The translations under genes were made by a program, and so were the position numbers. DNA of 11,639 bases from Isohypsibius dastychi (taxonomy: Eukaryota; Tardigrada; Eutardigrada; Parachela; Isohypsibiidae), in assembly GCA_034696485.1 (NCBI GenBank), contig JAQIWT010001259.1, forward strand, positions 1 to 11,639, given 5' to 3'. The notes under the pieces were generated by a model. It made no database searches. It was not told where the DNA came from and was given only the letters and a program-made list of their open reading frames with translations. Of this stretch, positions 1 through 10,700 are shown one piece after another. The stretch's first letter is position 1, and each line of letters opens with the position of its first letter.

Positions 1-2198
1 GGAGGGTATGAACTAATCTCATAAACTCACAGCTGACAAGGCATCTAAACTGAAAAGTGTTAATCAAAGTATGGGCTGAGCATGAATATATGAGCTACTT
101 TTCCGGATACCCCGGGGATCAATCTGGATTTGCCTAGATTTGTGATCCATCGGTTTGGAAAAGATAGCCACTCTTGCAAGTGCATGAATGTTAAATTATC
201 ACAATCTCGAAATCCGTTTTCACAAACTTGATCATTTGCCCTACTTTTTCCGAATTACCCCCAAACTTTTGATGTTCAATCTGTCTTCATTCAAAGACAA
301 TCTCTGTCATCGGATTTGGGGCGCTATGAGATGAATTTCATCTTTTTCTTCTTGCACATTTTGATGGAAAAAGCAATTAAGAACAAACGGATTCAATTTC
401 AAAAAAAGTCCAGTTAATTTCACATTAATTAACTTAATTTCACAAAGAAACATAATTTTGCGTGGAATTTTTTTATCCTTTTTCAATTTGCTCTGTAAAA
501 AATGGCTCCATTTCTGAGAGGACCTGTGGAATTTGTACAGTATGGTTTACACAAAGAAATTCAGCTGGAAGAACAGTTTAGACATTTATTGAGGCGATAC
601 AGCGGTATCGAGCAAACACAAAACACACTCTGACAAGGAGGATTGTTGTTGGCCGTGAAATTTGATCCCCAATCCGATCAATAACAATACAATAGCGAGC
701 GTCAGAAAAAAGTGACAGAAAGTAAAACGACGATCGGTGCGCAACTGGAAAATCGTGTTGGTCAACGCGAGTGATTTGAAACCAGTTTACTGTGGTTTTG
801 TATGGTTCACTTCACCGATTTGAATCCTGGAGAACATATCTCGTAACCTTTCGCTCAGAGGTCACAAAGCTATCTAAAAAATTCTAAACTTTAACGTTGT
901 CAGATTTAATATAACAGATCAATACAAAAAAATTACAATTCCACCAGTTTTTAGTATCATAACGAAAAGGGAATATTATTCTTGGTTCCCACCATATTCA
1001 GGGTGTTTTTTTTACTGAACTGAGGGATTCTAAATTGGAAAACTGTCCTCATCAAAACACTAGACTTCATTTGGGCCAAAGGCTAAAATTGGAAGGAAAT
1101 TTTAATACGCGGATTAACAAGTCAAATGATTTATGATTTTGCAGTTTTTTCCTAGCGGAACATTTTTGATCGGAACAATTTATGGTTCACAATTCTGTAC
1201 AATCAGCCGATAAAAATGCCAATCAGTTTATTTTATGGCGTTCTGTTACTGGCAGGTCTTTTCAGGTCTGAAACTGATCAGGAGTAATTTAAGGAAAAAT
1301 TAGTGTTTGCACAAACGCCCGGGTTTTAATAAGTGTGATTAGCGTGAAACTAGGTCGAACTGCTGAATACAGAGTAATATAGCCCCCATTCTGGTCATTC
1401 ATCTCTTGGTCTTCCGCTATGCCGAGCCGAGCATATGGTTTTACAATGTTTTACCAATCGCAACTGAAATCAGCTGCCGGAAACGATAACCATAGGACTC
1501 ACTATGGATTGATGAAAACGGCTGAATCGGACGATTTTCGATTCGTTCTCCCGTGCAAAAAGCTCATGATTTTTGAAATAATGTTTCAGCGAAATGGGTA
1601 TATCTGAAATTATTTTGGGCCTATGTTTTAGGTCTGATTTTTTTGCACCGATGGCAAATTATATTAAGACCAGTAACAGTGGCTGGTTGGTGCGTTACGA
1701 GACTTCCAGGAAGTCAAACAAGCGCAGATGATTTCATATCTTTTTCGGTTGTTTGAACATGAAGTTGCTCAACCTTGCGTTGAATCACAACTTGGTACAG
1801 TCTCTGCTAACACAAGCAAATTTGGGTGTTGATTTTCTGAGCCTAAATCTGATTTTATTTCCCGAGGTTTAGAACTTTATTTCAAATTTCACCAAACAAA
1901 ATTATTTTCTCCCGAGTGAATTTTGACTAATCCACCAAACTAACAATAAAAAAGGAAATTCGATCGGTTGCTGGTTCACTGTATGGTTTTTGATTTGTGG
2001 TACGGTACCTTGTTTATTTAGCAGTTGAGGTCAGACGGCAGACTTTGATATTCAAATGAAGTCTAAATGAAAATATTGTTGCACGAGCGTAGCGTACGTT
2101 GGCCAATAATTGAAAACGATTACAAAGTTATGAGAGAGCACAGGTTTGTTTTATGATGGTTTATGATATCGCGGCTAGATGTTTCGCGGACAAGTTTT
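1..2198. other. Upstream AT-rich DNA with no supported gene
   Basis: I see no splice-bounded exon or recognisable protein on either strand. The only ORF of note, 1419-1607 (+), is 62 codons, unlike any family I know, and has no supporting splice signals. T-runs and A-runs dominate around 360-520 and 880-1020. A small perfect hairpin (cgatac/gtatcg, loop agcg) lies at 595-610. Intergenic DNA, or an intron of an unseen upstream exon, are both possible. Confidence 0.5.
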
Positions 2199-2220
2199 AT
2201 TTGACTTATAAAAGTCAAAT
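2199..2220. promoter_or_regulatory. Perfect hairpin containing a TATA-box-like sequence
   Basis: The stem atttgactt (2199-2207) pairs perfectly with aagtcaaat (2212-2220) around a 4-base loop. The sequence tataaaag (2207-2214) is an exact TATA-box match on the + strand. About 30 bases downstream lies a G-rich stretch (gtggtgtgtggttgagcg). A core promoter for an upstream 5' UTR exon is possible, but no initiator element is clear and AT-rich DNA yields such matches by chance. Confidence 0.22.
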
Positions 2221-4074
2221 TGATTCGCACGGAGAAAGTGGTGTGTGGTTGAGCGAGCAAGCGATTGAGCGAAGCCGTTTGGAAAAACCAACAGTTGCTG
2301 CTTCCGAATATTAATTCTATGATCGTTTACCACGATATTCTAATGTTTTATTAATTAATAATTTTGCCAACAGCAACAGCTACGAAAATAATTGGTTCCA
2401 GGATGCATTAATCACAGTCACACACCGGCGGAAAAACCGCGTTCTGCTCGATTGATTCTCGAGTCGTGAATTAGAAAATTAACGATTCTAGCAATTCGTC
2501 TAACATCAATCAGCTGTGTTTCATCTGACGCCCATTTTCCACCACAAAACGCCAAGTCGTGACCCAGGCATTCAATTCTCAACTTGACACGACTTTTGAC
2601 GTGTTAAAAAATGTTATTGATGCGAATTATGACCGATGGTCACAGCGAGAGGCAAACCAAAAAACCCGGTCAGCTCATTTTTCCAGTCCAACTCGAATTC
2701 ATAGAAACTTCAACAAGCTGGTAATTAGGAAATGCTACAACGTGGTGATACATGAGATCGGTCAGTTTTTGATTTGACAGGGGTGTTGAAAAGACCTCAA
2801 AGAGTCACGCATATATCGCTAAACTGCCTTTACAAGTTCAAAATCATGAAAAGCCTGACTTTGAATTGCGCGGTCATAAGTGATCATTTGCATTCAAAGG
2901 AACATATTGGAAACCTGTTTCCTTTTCAGCAGAAATTCAATATTGTGCTTTGCTTCGGTGGAAGTCAACTCTCAAGTGCGCAATCTTGAATCTGACCCAA
3001 AACTGACCACAAAACAAAATTCTGTTCATTTTATTTAATTTTATAAAATGTAACTCGGTATGCATGGTCTTCAAAAAAATTGATGATTCTAGATAGATGG
3101 CGCTTCGATCGACCAGAGTTGGTTCACTTAAATTTTGTTCGGTGTTGTGCTTCGGATTTCCGACCTAGGATTTATGTTTCGCGTCAAAGTAAACGTTTTT
3201 AAAAATAACACCAGGTTGCGGTGAACCACTGAAGTGTATTTGGCGCTCGTTGATCTTGAACTGGTGAAGCACCCAACAACCAGCAGGTGCGACATCTTTT
3301 TCCGCTTGGTCAAGAGTCAGAGTGGAGTAGCCAGCAAAGAGTCGTCATTTCAGCAGTTTTACGGTTTTACAAGCGGCGAAATTACTTTACAAGCGCCTAG
3401 AAAGGGATGTGATAACCTGAAGAGCCACAACTTGTCGGTTGAATAGACGATCAAAATTATTGCTCGTTGCCCATTGTTCGAGTCATGAGAACGTTTGGTT
3501 TTATGCAAGTGGAATACATATGTGATTCGAGGCCTGTCTGACCGAAAAAACACAACGTGCCAAGAAATATTTTGTCAAGAACCTTTTCTTCATCAAGCGA
3601 CGAATCTGGCAGCAAACAAACAGATTGAAGTGCAATGCACATCTAATTTAAACCCCCATAAGCTCTGTAAGATTTTCTCGATAAGACGATTTCATGTTAA
3701 GCGACGTGAGACCTTGTCAAATTTGATCTGAAAGTACGTTCACGAAGAAGTGAGATAACAACGCTGAGGGAGGATGTTATTGCGTGGCCAGCACGTCTAA
3801 AGCAAACTCTGGGCGCGGATATGGGTAATTTGATTTGCCATCTGGGAAGTTGTGTCCAGTTTTTGTGACGGTGATGTAGCGGCCTGGTTATGGGTAGGTG
3901 CAAGTTATTCAAGCGTGCGTAAGAAAAACTCGTTCCCCGTTGGTTCATATATTTACCAGTAGATTCTCATCAGGTCAGGTTAGATAATTCCCTGTATAGA
4001 ACTTCATTCATCGGTTGTCTGAACTCATTCAAATCTGAATGGATCCCCTTTCATCCAGCCCATAAAAGTGCAAA
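2221..4074. other. Upstream DNA with no supported gene
   Basis: Short ORFs on both strands (for example 2559-2777, 3234-3446 and 3495-3731 on +, 3697-3948 on -) overlap one another and show no family signature. A donor-like gcgtgc|gtaaga at 3919 and another at 3894 (gg|gtaggt) could end a 5' UTR exon that splices to the acceptor at 4457, but this is only a guess. A TATA-like cataaaag begins at 4061. Confidence 0.4.
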
Positions 4075-4457
4075 GTGACCGCTGGAGAGTGGGAGAATGG
4101 GACCACACTGATTGAAGGGAACGAGAGAGCGCTAGAGAAAGAAAGGGATTGGCTGCTCTCTCGCGCTCGCTGTCTCGCCTCTGTCCGAGCATGCTCGCTG
4201 TGCACGAGGCCTGCTTCCTGGACCATGACTGAATCTCTGTCCACTCAGGGGAGACTTTGCAGCTGGCCCAGCTGGGTTTTGATAATTCAAACTTTCACTC
4301 TGAGACAATTATTGTTTTCTTGGCCGTTTACGCGCGCTGGTCATTCATAATATTCCAGTTTGTCTTCTCTTGTTGAAGCAAACAAACAGTTGTTCGTGCA
4401 GCATGCGCAGTAGTTATTTATACGTTCAGGCTGACATCTGCTGTTCTTCTTCTATAG
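4075..4457 (+). promoter_or_regulatory. CpG-rich block: candidate promoter or 5' UTR of the RhoGEF gene
   Basis: Nine CpG dinucleotides fall within 4122-4206, unlike the AT-rich surroundings. The block has GAGAG/CTCTC runs, a 9-bp inverted repeat (cgagagagc 4122-4130, gctctctcg 4155-4163) and a 12-bp perfect palindrome (cgagcatgctcg, 4186-4197). A TATA-like cataaaag sits just upstream at 4061-4068. A 91-codon reading at 4075-4350 lacks family resemblance and is better explained by this composition. The block ends in the polypyrimidine acceptor that abuts ATG 4458, so part of it may be an intron downstream of a noncoding exon. Confidence 0.4.
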
Positions 4458-4718
4458 ATGGGACCCATGGATCTTAATCATTATCCCAGCGTTGCCAACA
4501 ACACGAACATTCCTCCGTTGCCGTCTGAGGTTGTGCAGTTGTGCGAGTCTGCGTTTGGGAAGCTGTTCAGTCCGTATTATTTGCAAGTGCGATGGAGTTT
4601 GCTGGAGCAAATGCGGAGGATTTTTTATGGTGACTGTCACGGTGATCTGCAAGTTCTGTGCCATAGCTTCCTGGCACCTGCTGCCAATCTTCTTGACGCC
4701 GTGAAACGACGCACAAAG
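4458..4718 (+). CDS. PLEKHG4: PLEKHG4-like exon 1 of those visible: start codon and N-terminal helical domain (residues 1-87)
   Basis: The exon is bounded by a pyrimidine-rich acceptor (ttcttcttctatag, ending 4457) and a good donor (AAG|gtaaga at 4719). It is 261 bases, 87 codons, and ends in phase 0. The reading begins MGPMDLNHY; the acceptor supplies an in-frame TAG just upstream, so ATG 4458 or ATG 4467 is the natural start if no coding exon lies further 5'. Neither ATG has a purine at -3, although both have G at +4. Vertebrate relatives begin with a comparable acidic MDxE-type start followed by an ALYPPF-type stretch, matched here by SAFGKLFSPYYL. The later FYGDCHGDLQVLCHSFLAPA corresponds to the family's conserved helix ending in a F-L-x-P-A motif. 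Reverse-strand and other-frame ORFs over this exon are shadows. Confidence 0.8.
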
Positions 4719-7700
4719 GTAAGAAGCAGAAGAAGATGAAAACATGGTTTTGATAAAAATATGTGAAAATCAGGTTAAGTATCGGTTTGGGCGCTAGTCA
4801 AGTGTGTTTAATCGCTAGAGCCTCTTGAAAAGTTTTCATTCTCACTGCGAGAAGCAAAAGTCGAAACCGGATTATCCCGCACTGATCCTGCTGATTTAGG
4901 AAACTGTGTCAGATCGATTTTCAGGGGGGTTGTTTTTGGATGGATTTTAGAATTGTGATTGATGAGTTCGTGAGAACTGTGTGCTCTTGGAGATCCTCGA
5001 AAATGCCATCGGGCCCAGAGTGATCGGGATCTAGAATATACATTATGATTGTATATATAAAACGCAGCTTGACTTTTGACTGGTGGAGAAAAAGGCAGAC
5101 ATAAATTAGCGATAATCAGCTTTGACAAGCGCCTCGAGCTTTAAAATGTTTACTGAACCGTTTTTCATAGGACGTCTTATCTAAACTACCTATCCTCTTT
5201 GATACATCTCCAGTAACGATTCAACATCTGTCAGAAAATAAATCTGTTTTCGAAAATTGATATTTTTGTTATGGGAAACAGCGAGGTCAGAAAATACAGT
5301 GTAGAACGAAAGAAACGGAAATTGTTCAAAGATTTCCTAATTCTTGTTTGTTTTCTTTCTGTTATGTGGAATATTTTGTAGAACAATTTTTTTATGCAGC
5401 TGGAAAATGTGTGAGTGATGTGATAAGTCATGAAATTTATATTCACCTTCAGCTGTCCAGAAATGAGATCGCCGTTGATTTTAGCGAGAATGAAAAGAAG
5501 AATTTATGAATATGACTTTAATAATAGAGCAGCGTCTAAAGTGTTTGCTTTTGCGCATATTGCAGTTTGAAGACCATGCGGAAAAATAGGAATATAGGCC
5601 AACTAAACATTTGGACACCTTGTCAGTCAAGCGCAGAATACGGCTTTGACTTTTTCGTCGGCGCAATTATTGAGACCGTGAAATTCTTGTAAATTTAAAC
5701 GGAATGCGGTCTAGAAAAATTGTGTCGTTAATGATTTTTTTGAACCTTCATCTGTAATTTATGAAAAACTGACCATGATTTACAAAACAGTTTTTTACGA
5801 TTAATTTTATTGGCCTTCGGACTAATTAGTTTGTGAAATCTCCAAGTGAACATCTGGTTTTAATTTGCCGGCGATTGTCAGGATGACAGAGACCTGTTGT
5901 TTGCTTCCTGACTGAAATTCTTAACTGCACAGTCTTTAAAGTGTCAAAGATCGAGTGGCAACAAGGCAAGCGCTCACAACACCAGTCATTTGGAAATAAA
6001 TAATGCCGATAACGAGGGGATCAAATGTCTGTCGCTTACAATTTTATGATTCGCCGTTCAGATTAGCACATGTCTCCCAAAAATGACCAGCGGCGAATTG
6101 AATATCATCTCATGGGATTCGCCTCAGCTATTTGTCGTCTTTCACCTTTTGATGAATTGCTTTCGACATGAATTAATTTCCCGATGTAAGTTTGTTTAAA
6201 GGAAGTTTTTGAATTGTTAAATTCTGCGTTGGTGAAATTACTAAAATTTATCACATCCGGTGCGGCATGCCCACTTGGCTGGCAACAGGAAGAGCACTCA
6301 GCATTCCTCATTTGAGAGCCATTGTCCATCTCCGACCTTGATGCATATAGACACGTGTTGTAGTTTGTGTGAGGACAGAAACGAGTCGCAGTGTTGACAT
6401 ATTTCCAAGGCATTCTTTTCATCCATATGCCGACACTCTTGTTTGGTGGTCGTGTTAATTTAGGAAATAACAGATCGCTTTGCCACAAAGCTACAAAATG
6501 CCACAGAACCACGGATGCTTGTTTTGCGGTTTGCAAACAATAGTCTACGTTGATTGCTCGTTTGTTTTCAGCCACCAAGCCTCAGATCTATGAAAACCTG
6601 CGATTTTGGAACTAGAATAATTCTCTTTCTAACTGCATTTAAAATGCGAAAAATTCATTGATATTTATTATTCAGACAATTTCTAACTAAATGCTACGTA
6701 GCAACTTTTTGTCGGTGATTTCGTGTTTAACTTGCGAGCGAGCGGAAACTGTGCCAACGAGGTATTTTTAGCCAGACTTTGCATAAGAGTATAAGCAAAC
6801 TCGATTCTTTGACCAGTGTCCGGCCATGTCCTGTCCGCCGATCGGAATGAGAGCTGCATGTTTTCCCAGCTTAATATATCATATCCAGCTCGCTTTCGGA
6901 TAATTCAGTCGAAATGCCAGTCAGCCGGTGGCGAAAATGTCAGGATATGAAGAAAGTGGACACGGATCGTTTACCTCTGCTCTGCGCTGCCGAAATTCTC
7001 CGGCTTGATGATGGGAATCAGCCGTTTTACCGAATGGGTGGGCGGCTACACGCTCCGTTTCACTTTTGGTGAAATTTGAATTTGTAATTTTTGACAGAAA
7101 AAATGATTCTCAGAGGTTTGCTTCGGGTTTGAGGAAGCGGCATCCGTTTATCGCCCAATTGGTTTTTGATGGCCCTCATTTGTGACCAGATGAAACATGG
7201 CCGAATTGAATGAAGTTCCCCCTGTAATTAACTTTTCGCTAATCAGGCTCAAGCCGCGCCTTTTTTAATATCCCCGGTTACCTTTCTGAGGGGTCATTTA
7301 AAAAAATCAACGATGTGGAGAAAACTCCAAGCCGATAATATTTGGGAATTTATGCTTTTTCAAAATTGTTCTCAATTATTCTAGAAAGCTGATTTGGAAA
7401 CGAATCAGTCTTTTAAATGAAGAAAACATCAACAGGTGTTCTACTTTAAAATGCCGCCTTAAATTCCCATTTATGAATAACAACAGGTTAAGACAACACA
7501 TGCCTTTTAATTAAAAGCAGCGTTACTCATTTGAAGAGCAAAAGAGATCAGAGTTCAAAGCACCGATATCAACGCTCTGCTTCTGCTTTTTACCATCTGC
7601 TCACTCCCAAACTCAAATTTTATGAACACTATCAAAATATGACCACTGTCCGTTTCGGAAATTTTGGGGATACAAAAGAAACCCAAGACCTCCCGTGGGT

Positions 7701-10700
7701 TCATTAGCATGGTTCGAGAAGAATGAATGGCGTCATCCTGCTGTGTTTCCATCAATGAGATTAATTGACTGGACTTCCTCTCCTTTGTTTCGGTCATGCA
7801 ATTAATGTAGAGCGTATCCTCAGAAGTGCTTGCTTGCTTGGTCGCGAAACGGGTTTCGTGATTTCGGATTAAATTTCAAGTTCGAGCTCTTGGCGGGAGA
7901 TTTATGAGTCAAAGTGTTTCCTGGTGTCATTTTATCATTTTCATTCGCGTAAACAGAAGCAGCGAGATACGAGATTTGAGATCTCATCAAAAAATCACAA
8001 GTGAGCAGTTTGGACAGCTTTTCCGATTAGATGATTTTTCAGCGCAGACCGGCTTTTTGCTCATAACTTTCGCAGCTGTGGTCATTTTTGCGATGCGATC
8101 GTATATCAAAGTGGCAGTTTGCGGACGTTCCGGTGGGTGATAAGGTTAATCCTGTTACTCGGGTTTGTTTTATCGCATTCCAAACATCTCAAGGTGATCT
8201 TTCTCTATCCCGCCTATTTTGACGAATGAAATATTGAAGATGGATTGCGTCCAAAGGTTTTAAGACAACCTGGTTGTTCTTGATCTTTCGCACAGTCTTG
8301 CTCCACTAACCTTGATATCATTTTGGCAGGTTTGTAAACTGCTGTAATTTTTAGCGTATTGTTCCGAATTCCGTTCGGTTGATTCTTTACCGCATTTTAG
8401 TATACTCTATTCTGGGGTGAGTGTAGCGCTCAGTTTATGTTCTAGATTCATTGTTTTGTGCGACCAAGTTCCGAACTACTGAAGTCTTCCGCTTTCCCGT
8501 CCAGATATGCCTGAGACATTCTCAGTGGAAAATTAGGTCAGGAATTCTCTGGAATCTTCGTTCACTTTATTTCGACCGTGATTATTAATATTTGTCATTC
8601 TATTTCGACCGTGATCTATAATATTTATGACTTTTGTTTTTGTTATTATTTTTCTTTATCATTTATAATATTTTTAATTTTACTTAGAATTGGACGCGGC
8701 GATTCATATTTGATGACTTGGCGGAAGAATTGCGAAATATTAATAGAAGTTTTATCATGTTTTATTTATTTATTTCTGTTTTGCAGGATCATTTTGCCAG
8801 TCAAGCGAAAACAAAGTCGAGTCTCTGCAATCTTCCCGCCGGATGGCCATTGTGTGTGGAAGGAAAGATATTAATTCACTTGACCGAATTAGACACTGAT
8901 TTCCTCCATCGGAACGGGAATAGCCTGCGAGCCGGTGATTTCTACTTGCACATCTCGCGAGCATCAACCTCGTCCTCAACCGGACTCTTCCTCTGTTTGA
9001 AATTGCGGACATTGTTAGGGGAGATTATTCAAGTGCGCATTCCCGACTCGCAGCTCAGCATGGCTTTTAGTCACAAATGGTTCGAGGAGACCATCTTCCA
9101 TTCCAGCGATGCACGCATGTTGGGAGCGCTGCAATTTTGTGTGGTCAGCTTCGAGCGGAGCATCGAGCGAATAGATTTGCAATTACTGGCTTCCGGCCTC
9201 CGATCGCCGAATTCACTTTCCGACTCGACATCCCATTTGCAAATGGACTCTTCTTCAACGGAATGCCCGTGTTCATGCTCAATATCGTCAACAACCACGA
9301 TGAATAATGACCATTTGGGTAACTTAATTAAACAGCTATACATCGTCGAAAAATAATCTTTGTAGCAATCCGCTAATGATACATATTTACTCTTGAATAA
9401 ATTACGAATCTCAATATCCATATCAATCAATTAATCGAGAAATTTGCGTCGAAAAATTGTTCTCTAAATGATTTCACATATTGGATAAGAAAAACACCCC
9501 GGTTTTTGTTTGACGCTGATTGTACATTTTTCTACTGATTCATGAAATCAATCTTTCATTTTAAAGTTCAGATCGGTGATTATTTTGAAATTCTCCGTGC
9601 GATCGTCCGTTTTTTATTCATATTAAAATCCAGTTGACCTGAAATCGAACGTTTGACCGCCACGAAGGTGCTTTCCAGTAAATATTGGTGTTTGAGATTA
9701 AAGGGTCATTATATCATAATTTCAGCTACTTGCCGATTGGAATGTTAATGCGATATGTTTAATTACCGTTTAAAGTCAAGTCTGGGAATTCCTTCTTAGA
9801 TTTCCGCACTTGTCGTATCTCCGTATCTTGTGGTTTTATTTCTAGCGAATGAGACATTCACCAATATTCGGAAAAAAATGAACATTTTCTGGAAGTGACA
9901 TATTATTAATGTGGTTCTGCATTCAAAACTATCCATGCTATGATTTGGATTAATTAATGTCCGAAACTTCATTAAATCTGCAGTGCTAATCACTGAGTTA
10001 GTTTAGATATTCAATCAAATTAATCCTCATTTTCGGTATTCTCATTTATTAAATATGTGATTTCTGATGTTCTTTTGTTGTTTCCTCCAGATTCCGGTTT
10101 GAATGACCGATCAGCATTCCCAGCGGAAAAAGGTCATCAATCTGGTCACTCATCTCCTTGTTCCAAATCGCCAACTGGAAGTATCAATCGTCCGAATTTG
10201 ATTAGTGAGCTGCATGAAGAATTGCTGTTATCCGGTGGTATGACCTTCCCTGGTGGGTATCCATTATCGGCATTACCCTCTTGATTTATCCAATATTTAA
10301 TTCCGACTTCTGAACAGGGGTTTCAAACAAACAGCAGCATCCCGTCGTTTTTGTTTTCCCTACAAAATTTCCGGTTGGAATCACGGAGAAAGATTTCGTA
10401 GATTTATTCGCCTATTTTCACTCAATCGCGCGGTAAGTGGAAGTGACAAAATTTCTCAACTTCTTATTCAGCTGCTGCTTTTTTGAAAGCATCGTAATTT
10501 TGAACTTGGAATTTTGGAATAATTGGAATAATTTTGAACTTAAATTCGTTTCCCAGTTTGGATGGTGATTATAATTCATATAAACATCTAAAACAAAATG
10601 TGAAAGGTTGTTTGATTTTTTCTGCCTTTTCCAGGGAATCTGTTTCCAAAACTGGATTCACATTGCTACTCGATCTTTCCACCCCGCATACTTCTGTGAT

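Noticed and set aside
3470-3500. gttcgagtc resembling a tRNA T-loop
   Set aside because: The flanking bases do not form a T-stem and no upstream A-box or acceptor pairing was seen.
4075-4350. 91-codon + ORF starting MTAGEWENG
   Set aside because: It lies in the CpG-rich block, has no family resemblance and does not join in phase to exon 1 through a good donor.
4452-4745. 97-codon ORF on the reverse strand over exon 1
   Set aside because: It exactly overlaps a well-supported + strand exon and is a shadow of its codon pattern.
5673-5712. gtgaaattcttg resembling a conserved piece of small-subunit rRNA
   Set aside because: Only about 12 bases match and the flanks do not continue the rRNA sequence.
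7555-8140. Small ORFs in intron 1 (7555-7797 on -, 7904-8140 on +)
   Set aside because: No splice boundaries, no recognisable motifs, and lengths ordinary for chance in this composition.
8578-8874. 98-codon + ORF with a hydrophobic start
   Set aside because: The hydrophobic part is the T-rich tract before the exon 2 acceptor, and the remainder is exon 2 out of frame.
9071-9430. 119-codon ORF on the reverse strand over exon 2
   Set aside because: Shadow of exon 2; acidic, low-information sequence produced by complementing the Ser-rich codons.
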